From DATKWS01 sp035529435 (GTDB taxonomy: Bacteria; Krumholzibacteriota; Krumholzibacteriia; Krumholzibacteriales; Krumholzibacteriaceae), in assembly GCA_035529435.1 (NCBI GenBank), contig DATKWS010000069.1, positions 1-25,355 on the forward strand: DNA of 25,355 nt, written 5' to 3'. This document shows, one piece after another, positions 9,685 through 17,115 of the stretch. The stretch's first letter is position 1. The number at the start of each line of letters is the position of its first letter. The notes below the pieces were generated by a model. That model was not told the origin of the DNA, searched no databases, and saw only the letters and a list, made by a program, of their open reading frames with translations. The position numbers and the translations under genes are program-made.

Positions 9685-9716
9685 GACCAGCCCCTTATCA
9701 CTGAGCATACCGTGAT

Positions 9717-9733
9717 GCCAGCACGGTGCCGGC
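9717..9733. repeat. Imperfect inverted repeat between oxidoreductase and macroglobulin genes
   Basis: GCCAGCAC and GTGCCGGC flank a central G, complementary at 7 of 8 positions. A perfect 10-bp palindrome (GTGCCGGCAC, 9726-9735) overlaps it. It sits in the 98-nt gap upstream of the macroglobulin gene and could be an operator or an RNA hairpin. No T-run follows, so it is not an intrinsic terminator. Confidence 0.3.
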
Positions 9734-9782
9734 ACGTCGTCGCTGCACGAAGGCAGTAAGCCGAGAAATAACATGAACATAA

Positions 9783-10385
9783 TTAAAGATCCCTACCGAG
9801 CCGGTAGGCCCGTTCGAGATTCTTTTTCCGGTTCGTCTCGTCGTTGAGAACCATCCCGCCGAGGATCTCAATACGTGCTTCCTTTACGCCGACTCCCAGC
9901 AACCGGTCATGCATCATTACCCTGCGCATGCTTTCGGCTATTCCGATCTCCTCGAGATGCTCGGCCGTGTGCCCGGCGGGGCAGATCACCAGGGCTTTTT
10001 TAATAGTAATCTTTGAGCTCAGGTGGACCCCGGCTTCGGTATCGTCGTACGTATACGCATAGCCATACGTCCACACCCTGTCGAACCACCCCTTGAGCTT
10101 CGCCGGGCAGTCGCTCCACCAGAGGGGGTATATAAATACCAGAGCATCGGCCCTCTCTATCTTCTCGTGCTCTCTCTTCACATCCTCCGGCACCGGTACA
10201 TCGGGATCGAGCCCCGTCTCCCGTTTGTACTGCGCGAGATCCATGTCGGTCTGGAAGTTCATATCATATAAATCCCCCAGCTCGTACGTATGCCCCGCAT
10301 CCCCGAGACCTATGATAAAAGCATCCAGGACTTCCCGCGTGAATGATTTCTTGCCCGGGTGGGCGAATACGATATAGACGTTCAT
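9783..10385 (-). CDS. Flavodoxin-fold NAD(P)H:quinone oxidoreductase family protein
   Basis: 200 aa, cytoplasmic, no signal peptide. The start MNVYIVFAHPGKKSFTREVL is the usual first strand and FMN-phosphate loop of the NQO1/MdaB/KefF (flavodoxin_2) family. FIYPLWWSDCPAKLKGWFDRV is the typical active-site stretch with paired Trp and the GWxDRV motif. Members transfer two electrons from NAD(P)H to quinones through FMN, and some act as ancillary subunits of potassium efflux systems; the substrate here is unknown. The ATG at 10385 has only a weak upstream AGGG, 14 nt away. It lies 76 nt after selD and 98 nt before the macroglobulin gene, in the same orientation, so it may be read from the same transcript. 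Confidence 0.85.
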   Translation of the reverse strand: MNVYIVFAHPGKKSFTREVLDAFIIGLGDAGHTYELGDLYDMNFQTDMDLAQYKRETGLDPDVPVPEDVKREHEKIERADALVFIYPLWWSDCPAKLKGWFDRVWTYGYAYTYDDTEAGVHLSSKITIKKALVICPAGHTAEHLEEIGIAESMRRVMMHDRLLGVGVKEARIEILGGMVLNDETNRKKNLERAYRLGRDL

Positions 10386-10461
10386 GAATCTATAAATAAC
10401 CCTTTTTAAATGTGTTCTCTATGAATAAGGGTACGGATTTCTTCCCCCTGAGGGAATAGAT

Positions 10462-11511
10462 TCAAGTCCGCAGGACGATTCTTGTATCGGCGGCAGCCAG
10501 AACTTCCCCGACAATACCGGCATCCCGAACCCCCCGCGCATGAATTGATTCGAGAAACCCATCAGCCCGGTCACGCGGTACGGCGACGAGCAGCCCCCCC
10601 GAGGTCTGCGCATCGTAGAGCAGCATTTCCATCTCGGGAGTAAGCTCTCCCTCCATGGTCAATTTATCTTTGACGTACTCCCGGTTCGCCGTACCGCCGG
10701 CGGTGAGATATCCTTTCTCGGCGAGCCCTAATACGCCGGGGAGCTTCGGCACCGCGCCCGCATCGATCGCGATAGTGACATCGGAGGCCTCGGCCATTTC
10801 CAGCGCATGTCCGAGAAGGCCGAATCCCGTGACATCGGTGCAGGCGGTCGCGCCGGAGCGTTTCATCTCTCCGGCGGCGACGCGGTTCAGCATCGCCATG
10901 ACCGAGTAAAAATATTCCTCCTGTTCGGGCGAGAGGGCATCGTGCTTCAATGCCGTGGAATAAATCCCCGTACCGATCGGCTTGGTGAGAACGAGCACGC
11001 CTCCCGGACGTGCGCCGCCGAGTGTCATGATCCCGTTGGGATGCACGAGGCCGACCACCGAGAGGCCGTACGTGAGCTCCGAATCCTTGATGGTGTGGCC
11101 GCCGACGATTACGGCACCCGCCTCGTTGACCTTGGCGGCGCCGCCGCGCAGCAATTCGCCGAGCGCCTCGATCGGGAGATCCTTCTGGGGGAATCCGACG
11201 ATATTCAAAGCCGCGAGAGGCACCCCGCCCATCGCGTAGACATCGCTCAGAGCATTGGCCGCCGCCACCTGGCCGAACACGTACGGATCATCCACGATCG
11301 CCGGGAAGAAATCGAGCGTGAGGATCAGCGCGCGTTCGTCGTCGAGGCGTATCACGCCGCTGTCATCCGCCTGATTGAGACCGAGTATCAGGTCGGGATG
11401 CTCCTGCGCGGGCAAGGTTTTCAGCACGGGCCACAACTCCGTCGGGCCGAGCTTGGATGCTCACCCCGCGCAGGAGGCCATGGCCGTGAGTCGGTATTTC
11501 TTGCGTGTCAT
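10462..11511 (-). CDS. selD: Selenide, water dikinase (selenophosphate synthetase) with selenocysteine at codon 17
   Basis: 349 aa if the in-frame UGA at 11461-11463 is read as selenocysteine. SelD makes selenophosphate from selenide and ATP, the selenium donor for selenocysteine and 2-selenouridine. Upstream of the UGA the frame reads MTRKKYRLTAMASCAG, then U17, then ASKLGP. This matches the SelD catalytic loop, placing U17 at the position of E. coli Cys17 and Lys20 at the essential Lys. Downstream come DDSG (metal/ATP site), TLDFFPAIVDDPYVFGQ, ANALSDVYAMGG, VGGHT, TDVTGFGLLGH and YDAQTSGGLL, all conserved in the family. ATG 11511 has an AGGGAG Shine-Dalgarno about 7 nt upstream. A conventional reading would call a false TTG start at 11436 and lose the active site. 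Neighbours use UGA as stop, so code reassignment is unlikely. It lies 83 nt after mrfA. Confidence 0.93.
11429..11463 (-). promoter_or_regulatory. UGA selenocysteine codon with SECIS-like hairpin in selD
   Basis: The UGA is at 11461-11463. Starting 12 nt downstream, the mRNA can fold as GGCC-CGAC, loop GGA, GUUG-U-GGCC (11429-11448). This gives eight pairs including one G-U, with a single bulged U on the 3' side. The loop begins 20 nt after the UGA and starts with G, as expected of bacterial SECIS elements that bind SelB. The 3-nt loop is at the small end for this class. The fold was done by eye. Confidence 0.7.
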
Positions 11512-11594
11512 TCAGAAACTCCCTGGCGATATGCCGGAGCGATTCGGGTATCGAAAACCACTCCGGTCCGCGAATTCCAACCATCTTCCCGGCT

Positions 11595-14045
11595 CTACAA
11601 TACTTCCCGCGCGCGTTTTCGTTCCTTCGTTTTTCTCAATCCCTCGCGCAGTTTCCCCTCGAGCTCGATCGGGAGGGGCTTTCCCTTCGGCCGCTCCACC
11701 GGCTCATCACCGCGGCGTCCCTGCGGCGGGGGCGGCTTGTACGCCACCCTCTCGAGCAGGCCGTGCAGGATGACCAGCGCCGCCTCCTTGTCGGGGATCA
11801 TTCCCTTCGCACCCGTATCGGGATCGAGCTGCGAGAAGGGCGGAATCGGCGAACCGACGCACGAGGGGCAGCCGCCCTTGCACGAACACGTCTCGATCAG
11901 TTCCAGCGCGGCCGTCATGATCTCCTCGACGAGATCGTACGCCTTGAGTGAAAACCCGAGACCGCCGGGATATTTATCGTACACGTACACAGCGGGGCCT
12001 CCGGTCGAGCGGGAATTCACCGTTGTCCCGATATCGAGCGGATCGCACATCACGAAGAGCGGCACGACCTCGCGCAGGATGTTCGAGAGGCCGAGGAGCC
12101 CTTCGCTCGGGATGCGGCCCCACGTGCGCACGAGTGAGAGTAGTTCGGGCGGCGGCACGATCCAGAGCCCCGTCGTCTCGAGCACCTGCGCGGGAAGGTC
12201 GCACGTGCCGTACCCGATCGAGTCGCGGCTCCCGAACTTGATCTTTCTGAACATGAAGGTCAGTGATGTGACCGACACATCCCCGTAACATATCTCGCTC
12301 ACCCGCCATTTCGCGCTCTTCTCCTCGCGGTCGACCTTTACCTGCACTTCGGTAATTGATTGTGTATAGTAGTCGACGTTGGTCTTTTCGATGAACGCTA
12401 TCTTCTTATCAGTGTCGAGATCGCGCACGAAATATGTCTCCGCCTCGTGGAGGTAGATCGCCTGGGGATGGACCTGCTGGAATGCGCTCGCCTCGTCGAT
12501 CGTACCGATCACCACGTTTCCCGCCGACTCGTCTATGATGGTATACACGTTCGGCGAGATGTTCCTGAGATTGACATCGGCGCTCGGATAGCCGTGCCCG
12601 CGCCAGAACCATTTCCCCTTGACGAAATTCAACTCGCGCTCCTCCTCGAGGAGCTCCGCGATCGATACGGCGTATTCGCCCATTCCCTCGACCTCCTTGA
12701 CCCCGAGGGGGAGCTCGAACGCGGCGGCCCGTACGTGCCCCAGAAGGATATGCGGGTTTTCAGGATCTATAATCGCGTTCTCCGGCGAACGCCCGAAGAA
12801 ATAGTCGGGATGTTTCGCGAGGTACTGATCGAGGGGCGAGTTGTACGGAATGAAGATGATCAGTGCCTCCTCGCTTCCCCGCCCCGCCCGCCCGGCCTGC
12901 TGCCATGTCGAGGCGATGCTCCCCGGGTATCCGACGAGGATCGAGGCGTGCAGCGCGCCGACGTCGATCCCGAGCTCGAGTGCGTTGGTGCTGATGACGG
13001 CCTTCAGGTCGCCGCTGAAGAGCCGCCGTTCGATGGCGCGGCGCTCCTCGGGAAGGTACCCCCCCCGGTACGGGTGGACCGCGTCGCTCATCGAAGCGCG
13101 GCGCTCGCCGAGTTTCTCGCGCGTGTACCGGGTGATCACCTCGCTCACGACCCGCGCGCGCACGAAGGCGATCGTCTGCACATCGTCCTGGACGAGTTTC
13201 GCCACGAGCTCGGCCGCCTCGATATTGGGGCTGCGGCGCTCCATCTCCTGCACGTCGATCGTCGGCGGATTCCAGAACAGAAACTGTTTTCTCCCACGGG
13301 GCGAGCCGTCCCTGGCCACGACCTTCATCTTCCTGCCGAGGAGTTTCTCCGCGTGTTCTCCGGGATTCGCGATGGTGGCGGACGATGCGGCGAATACGGG
13401 CCTGGCGCCGTAGTGCTCGCAGATGCGCGTCAACCGCCGCATCACGTTCGCCACATGCGAGCCGAATATCCCCCGGTACGTGTGTATCTCGTCGACCACG
13501 ACATAGCGGAGCCGCGAGAAGAAGGGCGCCCACTTCGCGTGGTTCGGCAGGATCCCCGAGTGGAGCATGTCCGGGTTGGTGAGAATGATCCGCGCGCTGT
13601 CGCGGAGCTTTCGCCTGAGGGCCTGCGGCGTGTCGCCGTCGTACGTTCCCGCCTCGAATTGCAGCCCCCCCTCGCTGTACCGGCGCAGCACCCTGAGCTG
13701 GTCCTGCGCGAGCGCCTTGGTCGGAAAAAGATACAGAGCGCGGCTCTCGGAATCCTCGAGCAGGCTCTCCAGAACGGGGATGTTATAGCAGAGCGTCTTC
13801 CCGCTCGCCGTCGATGTAACGATGACGACGCTCCGGCCCGTGCGCAGCGCCTCGATCGCATCGACTTGATGGGAATAGAGCTTTTCGATCCCCGTGCGCC
13901 CGAGGACGTCACGGAGCGGTCCGGGCAGCGGCGTCTTTATCGGAGCGAAGCGGGCTTTCCGCGCGGGGATCGCGTGCTTGTGGACCACCTGGTCCCGGTA
14001 GAAATCAGCGGCCTCGATGCGTTTCAAAAACTTTGTTACGTCCAC
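11595..14045 (-). CDS. mrfA: MrfA/YprA-type DEAD/DEAH-box helicase with four-cysteine C-terminal domain
   Basis: 816 aa from GTG 14045, which has AAGGAG 5 nt upstream. Superfamily 2 helicase: Q-motif-like SHQ (58-60), Walker A STASGKT (Lys83), Walker B DEIH (185-188), SSAT motif III, and in the second RecA domain STNALELGIDVG and QQAGRAGRG (motif VI). The C-terminal DUF1998-like region carries CSCKGGCPSC (Cys720, 722, 726, 729), the metal-binding cluster of MrfA. In Bacillus subtilis MrfA works with the exonuclease MrfB in repair of mitomycin C damage independently of UvrABC. Here the partner gene lies directly upstream with a 9-nt gap, which supports the same function. A basic tail (KTKERKRAREVL) ends the protein. 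Confidence 0.94.
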   Translation of the reverse strand: MDVTKFLKRIEAADFYRDQVVHKHAIPARKARFAPIKTPLPGPLRDVLGRTGIEKLYSHQVDAIEALRTGRSVVIVTSTASGKTLCYNIPVLESLLEDSESRALYLFPTKALAQDQLRVLRRYSEGGLQFEAGTYDGDTPQALRRKLRDSARIILTNPDMLHSGILPNHAKWAPFFSRLRYVVVDEIHTYRGIFGSHVANVMRRLTRICEHYGARPVFAASSATIANPGEHAEKLLGRKMKVVARDGSPRGRKQFLFWNPPTIDVQEMERRSPNIEAAELVAKLVQDDVQTIAFVRARVVSEVITRYTREKLGERRASMSDAVHPYRGGYLPEERRAIERRLFSGDLKAVISTNALELGIDVGALHASILVGYPGSIASTWQQAGRAGRGSEEALIIFIPYNSPLDQYLAKHPDYFFGRSPENAIIDPENPHILLGHVRAAAFELPLGVKEVEGMGEYAVSIAELLEEERELNFVKGKWFWRGHGYPSADVNLRNISPNVYTIIDESAGNVVIGTIDEASAFQQVHPQAIYLHEAETYFVRDLDTDKKIAFIEKTNVDYYTQSITEVQVKVDREEKSAKWRVSEICYGDVSVTSLTFMFRKIKFGSRDSIGYGTCDLPAQVLETTGLWIVPPPELLSLVRTWGRIPSEGLLGLSNILREVVPLFVMCDPLDIGTTVNSRSTGGPAVYVYDKYPGGLGFSLKAYDLVEEIMTAALELIETCSCKGGCPSCVGSPIPPFSQLDPDTGAKGMIPDKEAALVILHGLLERVAYKPPPPQGRRGDEPVERPKGKPLPIELEGKLREGLRKTKERKRAREVL

Positions 14046-14054
14046 GGTCGCTCC

Positions 14055-14942
14055 TTATGGTTCGCCGGTATTCGCGAGAAAGATCGTCACGAGCTGTACC
14101 ATCGTCAACAGGTCGAGGCGGTTGTGGTGGAACACGGCTGCGATATCGGCCGCGTCCCCCGAACGAACGAACTCGTGGTAGACATCGGGGATCTCGCTCC
14201 CCGGCATGTCCCCGATCCGCTTCCGCCGGCAGAGAAAGCTCTCGAGTGTTTGGAGCTTGTGATCTGGTGTTCTCTTTTTGAGCAGCTTGCGCGCGATCGG
14301 CAGCAGGTCGACATGAATCCCCGGTTCGGCGAACTCGATCCCCGCAATCGTCATCCGCTCGTGAAGGAACGGCACATCGAACCGGAAACCGTTGAATGTG
14401 ACGAGCGCCCTGAACCGCTCGAGGAACGATCCGGTAAAGCCGAGCACGGCCGGCTCCTCGGTGTAATCGCGTGCGAAGAACTGATCGACCACGAGGCGGT
14501 CGCCATCCGTGTACATCAGCCCGACGAGAAAGAGGGGCGCCATCGAAAGACCGGTCGTCTCGAGATCGAGGTAGCAGACCTCCTCCGGTCTGAGGTCCTT
14601 CAATGCGAGAAGCGGTTCGAGTCCCGCCGCCTCAAGCTGAAATGGATTCGCCAGGGCGTCGAGGTATTCACGATGAAGCGCCAGCGTATCCTGCCAGATC
14701 GCCTCGGCTCCGGCAAGAACCCGGTAGAATACACCGCGCCCTGCGGCCTCGACCGGCTGCCCCGGCACGAGCTCGGAGAGCGGTCCCGAAGGACGGACAA
14801 TGCGGCTCGGTGATCGCTCGACCCCCTGCCGCTGCAGGGGCAGATCGATTGCCCCCACACGGCCCGCCCGCTTGAAGATTGTTTCCGCCTTCTTCTTGAG
14901 GGCCTCGAGCTCGCGTCTTAAATCCTCACGGTACTCGATCAT
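14055..14942 (-). CDS. mrfB: MrfB/YprB-type DEDD exonuclease
   Basis: 295 aa from ATG 14942. An in-frame TTG at 14987 is possible, but its purine run is too close; ATG 14942 has GGAG about 10 nt upstream and begins a plausible coiled N-terminus (MIEYREDLRRELEALKKK). The RNase H-like 3'-5' exonuclease fold shows the DEDD residues: Asp126 and Glu128 in YLDLETTGL, Asp189 in TFNGFRFDVPF, and Asp277 with His272 in HHNRLDLL. MrfB is the nuclease partner of the MrfA helicase in removing bulky DNA damage. Immediate linkage to mrfA (9-nt gap) and a promoter about 110 nt upstream make this the first gene of the leftward operon. Confidence 0.92.
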   Translation of the reverse strand: MIEYREDLRRELEALKKKAETIFKRAGRVGAIDLPLQRQGVERSPSRIVRPSGPLSELVPGQPVEAAGRGVFYRVLAGAEAIWQDTLALHREYLDALANPFQLEAAGLEPLLALKDLRPEEVCYLDLETTGLSMAPLFLVGLMYTDGDRLVVDQFFARDYTEEPAVLGFTGSFLERFRALVTFNGFRFDVPFLHERMTIAGIEFAEPGIHVDLLPIARKLLKKRTPDHKLQTLESFLCRRKRIGDMPGSEIPDVYHEFVRSGDAADIAAVFHHNRLDLLTMVQLVTIFLANTGEP

Positions 14943-15049
14943 GCGTCTCACGCTCCGATGCCGGCCTGCCCCGGGGTAACGGATCAATCTCCGGCATTAC
15001 GACCGTTCGATACGGCTCATCATCCGGAACAGCGCGCCCGGGCGCAGAG

Positions 15050-15078
15050 AGCATAGCCGATCCGTGTTGATTTTTCAA
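15050..15078 (-). promoter_or_regulatory. Sigma-70-type promoter for the mrfB-mrfA operon
   Basis: On the minus strand TTGAAA (15073-15078) and TATGCT (15050-15055) are separated by exactly 17 nt. Transcription would start near 15043, giving a leader of about 100 nt before mrfB. An AT-rich stretch (about 15140-15215) lies upstream, where an UP element would act, and contains a 10-bp palindrome TCACTAGTGA (15143-15152). Confidence 0.65.
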
Positions 15079-15219
15079 TACGAGGCTCCTGCGGCACCCG
15101 CCCCCACGTCTGTTGCGTCTCATTGAAACATCACGGCCAACATCACTAGTGAAATATGTATATAAATATAAATTACAATGAATTGCGCTATTAACTTGAT
15201 GTGATATGTAAGCTATTTC

Positions 15220-16803
15220 CTACGATCGCTTCACCGGCTGGGCGAATTGTTTCTCCAACCGGGTCCGGAAGGTTGGACCCGAGTTGTAGGTGCAGAACGG
15301 GTAGATCCGCCCGTCGGGTGCCGCGTAGTGCACGTTGCAACGGCGCACCCGGTCGAGGTTGAAATTGTAGCGGTCCTGGAAATGCATTGAGAGAATTATG
15401 AGAAATTTCCAATCCAACTTCTTCCCCAGTCCCGACACGCGCCGGAAGAGTGTCGGCGCCAGGGCGCTGATGAAGTCGAAGAAGCGGAATCCCGCGGGGA
15501 GCTCGTCTCCGAGGTAATGCTTGCGAAGCACACGGTAGAACTGGGCGAACTTCAACGGACGCTCGATAAACGGGATCATCTTTGCGCTCATCCGGTTCAA
15601 TTCCAGCATCACCCTTTCGATGTCGACGAACTTGGTGATCGGCACCACCGTTCCGTGCCCGTCGGATATGACATATGCACCGACGCCGCAATCGCCGTGG
15701 CAGCTTATTGTCATGGTCGGCCGCCCGCTGACCCGCTCCATCAGCTTCGAAAGGGGCGAGACAAATGACAGCGGATACCAGTCACGGTACGGTTCGAGAT
15801 ACCCGGTCTGCTCCTTGACCGCCGCGGCGAGGTCGGCCAGCGTGAACCGCTGTTTCACCCGTTCCTCGTAAGAGATCCGCCCGGTGAACGAGACCGGCTG
15901 AAAACTGATGCCGTTGATAACATCGAGGTTGTCGAGGGCGAACCTGATGATGTCGCCGATCTCGTGGTCATTGACACTTTTCACGACTGTCGGGACGAGA
16001 ACCACGCGCAGTCCGGCCGCGCGCGCATGCTCGATCGCCCTGAACTTGACCTCGGCGAGGGAACGCCCGCGCATCCTCCGGTATGTCTCGTCATGCACGC
16101 CGTCGAACTGGAGGTAGAGGGCATCGAGGCCGGCCTCCCTGCTCCGCTCGGTGAATTCGCGGCTCTTCGCATAGGTGATGCCGTTCGTCGCGGTCATCAC
16201 ATAGGTGAAGCCGATTTCCTTGGCGCGCCGTATCGCCCAGATGTAGTCCCGGTGGATCGTCGGTTCCCCCCCCGCGTACTGGATCGTCTTGTTGCGCTTC
16301 GGCTCGATCGCCCGTGCCGTTCGAAGCATCAGCTCGATCTGATCACGACGCATGTCGTACAGGATACCGCTGGTGTTCGAGTTGGCGAAACAGAACGGAC
16401 AGTCCAGGTTGCACCGGTTGGTGAGATCGATGTTGAGCTGGCACGCCGTCGCCAGATGATCCGAGCACAGCCCGCAGCTCTCCGGACACCGGGGAGGATC
16501 CGTAACGGGAGGATTGCGTATTCCAGACTCGTCCTCGAAGGTCCACTGCTCCATCTTGAGATAGAACGTGGCATCGCTCGATATCAGATCCCGGAACGTT
16601 CCGTGTTCGGGGCATCCCTTTCTGATGAATACCTTTCCATCCTTTTCGAACAGCGTCGCCTCGATTCGGCGGCAGCATTCGGGACAGAGCGAGGTGATCT
16701 TTTTCGGGAGACCTTTCGGCGTCGATTGGGTTGGAACGGTTGGATGAGAGACAATGTGCAGGCGGCGTCCACCAACCTCGCCGAAAGCTTCGATGTTCTC
16801 CAT
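15220..16803 (-). CDS. Tes-like radical SAM enzyme (tetraether/membrane-spanning lipid synthase family)
   Basis: 527 aa, ATG 16803 with GGGGAG about 7 nt upstream. Cysteine layout: CPEC (Cys40, Cys43) and CPEHG (Cys64, His67), a rubredoxin-like or zinc-like pair; CPESCGLC (Cys106, 110, 113); radical SAM triad NRCNLDCPFCFAN (Cys131, 135, 138); YAGGEP for SAM binding; LYLQFDGV; VPTVVKSVNDHEIGDII; FQPVSFTGRI; CHGDCG; and late cysteines in RRCNV and YPFCTYN. This order and wording match archaeal Tes (COG1964-like), which joins lipid tails through C-C bonds to form membrane-spanning tetraethers. Bacterial relatives have been linked to membrane-spanning (diabolic-type) lipids. Family assignment is from remembered motifs; the substrate is inference. 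It is transcribed alone from its own promoter, divergent from the M23 gene. Confidence 0.83.
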   Translation of the reverse strand: MENIEAFGEVGGRRLHIVSHPTVPTQSTPKGLPKKITSLCPECCRRIEATLFEKDGKVFIRKGCPEHGTFRDLISSDATFYLKMEQWTFEDESGIRNPPVTDPPRCPESCGLCSDHLATACQLNIDLTNRCNLDCPFCFANSNTSGILYDMRRDQIELMLRTARAIEPKRNKTIQYAGGEPTIHRDYIWAIRRAKEIGFTYVMTATNGITYAKSREFTERSREAGLDALYLQFDGVHDETYRRMRGRSLAEVKFRAIEHARAAGLRVVLVPTVVKSVNDHEIGDIIRFALDNLDVINGISFQPVSFTGRISYEERVKQRFTLADLAAAVKEQTGYLEPYRDWYPLSFVSPLSKLMERVSGRPTMTISCHGDCGVGAYVISDGHGTVVPITKFVDIERVMLELNRMSAKMIPFIERPLKFAQFYRVLRKHYLGDELPAGFRFFDFISALAPTLFRRVSGLGKKLDWKFLIILSMHFQDRYNFNLDRVRRCNVHYAAPDGRIYPFCTYNSGPTFRTRLEKQFAQPVKRS

Positions 16804-16919
16804 CGCCCGCTCCCCGGATTACCTCATCTCCCATCAATCTCGCTGCCGCGTGCAATCAAGCGGTCATGGAATAGGTTACATCCGCGCTTACGTTGTTGTT
16901 TTGATTATAAATTTTATTC

Positions 16920-16948
16920 ATTATCAATGCACGGGCCGTTCTTTTCAA
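16920..16948 (-). promoter_or_regulatory. Sigma-70-type promoter for the Tes-like gene
   Basis: On the minus strand TTGAAA (16943-16948) and GATAAT (16920-16925) are separated by 17 nt. The leader to ATG 16803 would be about 110 nt. The -35 is identical to that of the mrfB promoter. Confidence 0.65.
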
Positions 16949-17064
16949 CGTTTTTTTAGCCATGAATACCGTGGACGGCACGGCGGACCTGCCCGGATCC
17001 CGGGGCCACCCTATCCGGTCCATTTCTTGCAAGCTCCGCAGATGGTCCATAAGCGCTGTTTTTC

Positions 17065-17092
17065 TTGACGGGATGGGCACGATTCCTATATT
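17065..17092 (+). promoter_or_regulatory. Sigma-70-type promoter for the M23 peptidase gene
   Basis: TTGACG (17065-17070), 16-nt spacer, TATATT (17087-17092). Transcription would start near 17099, only about 17 nt before ATG 17116. This makes the in-frame TTG at 17065 impossible as a translation start on this transcript. Confidence 0.65.
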
Positions 17093-17115
17093 GTTCACCA
17101 AACTCGGTAACGGCA

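Larger units (their letters stand above)
16804..17115. other. Intergenic divergent control region
   Basis: 312 nt between the Tes-like gene and the M23 gene. It holds a leftward promoter (16920-16948) and a rightward promoter (17065-17092). The middle (about 16890-16965) is strikingly AT-rich and contains a second, perfect TATAAT on the minus strand (16904-16909) without a good -35. I see no coding sequence or structured RNA. Confidence 0.6.

Noticed and set aside
9685..9780. A 32-residue N-terminal extension of the macroglobulin protein with a second Cys-containing hydrophobic start
   Set aside because: It would bury the proper lipoprotein signal, and the Shine-Dalgarno supports ATG 9684.
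10386..10461. Possible terminator between selD and the oxidoreductase gene
   Set aside because: Only weak stems (TTCCC/GGGAA, ACCCTT/AAGGGT with a long loop) and no proper T-run are present.
10462..11436. selD starting at TTG 11436 as a 324-residue protein
   Set aside because: It lacks the catalytic loop, has no suitable Shine-Dalgarno, and conserved SelD sequence continues upstream through the UGA.
11461..11463. UGA read as Gly or Trp through an altered genetic code
   Set aside because: Several neighbours end at UGA exactly where the family ends, and the SelD position is a known Cys/Sec site.
11363..11584. A 73-codon minus-strand open frame just after mrfA
   Set aside because: It overlaps the recoded start of selD in another frame for most of its length. 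The selD reading explains the sequence through conserved motifs and has a Shine-Dalgarno.
12360..14813. An 817-codon plus-strand open frame
   Set aside because: It is antisense to mrfA and mrfB, both of which carry full motif sets. The product is Arg/Asp/Glu-rich without a recognisable domain, as expected of a high-GC shadow frame.
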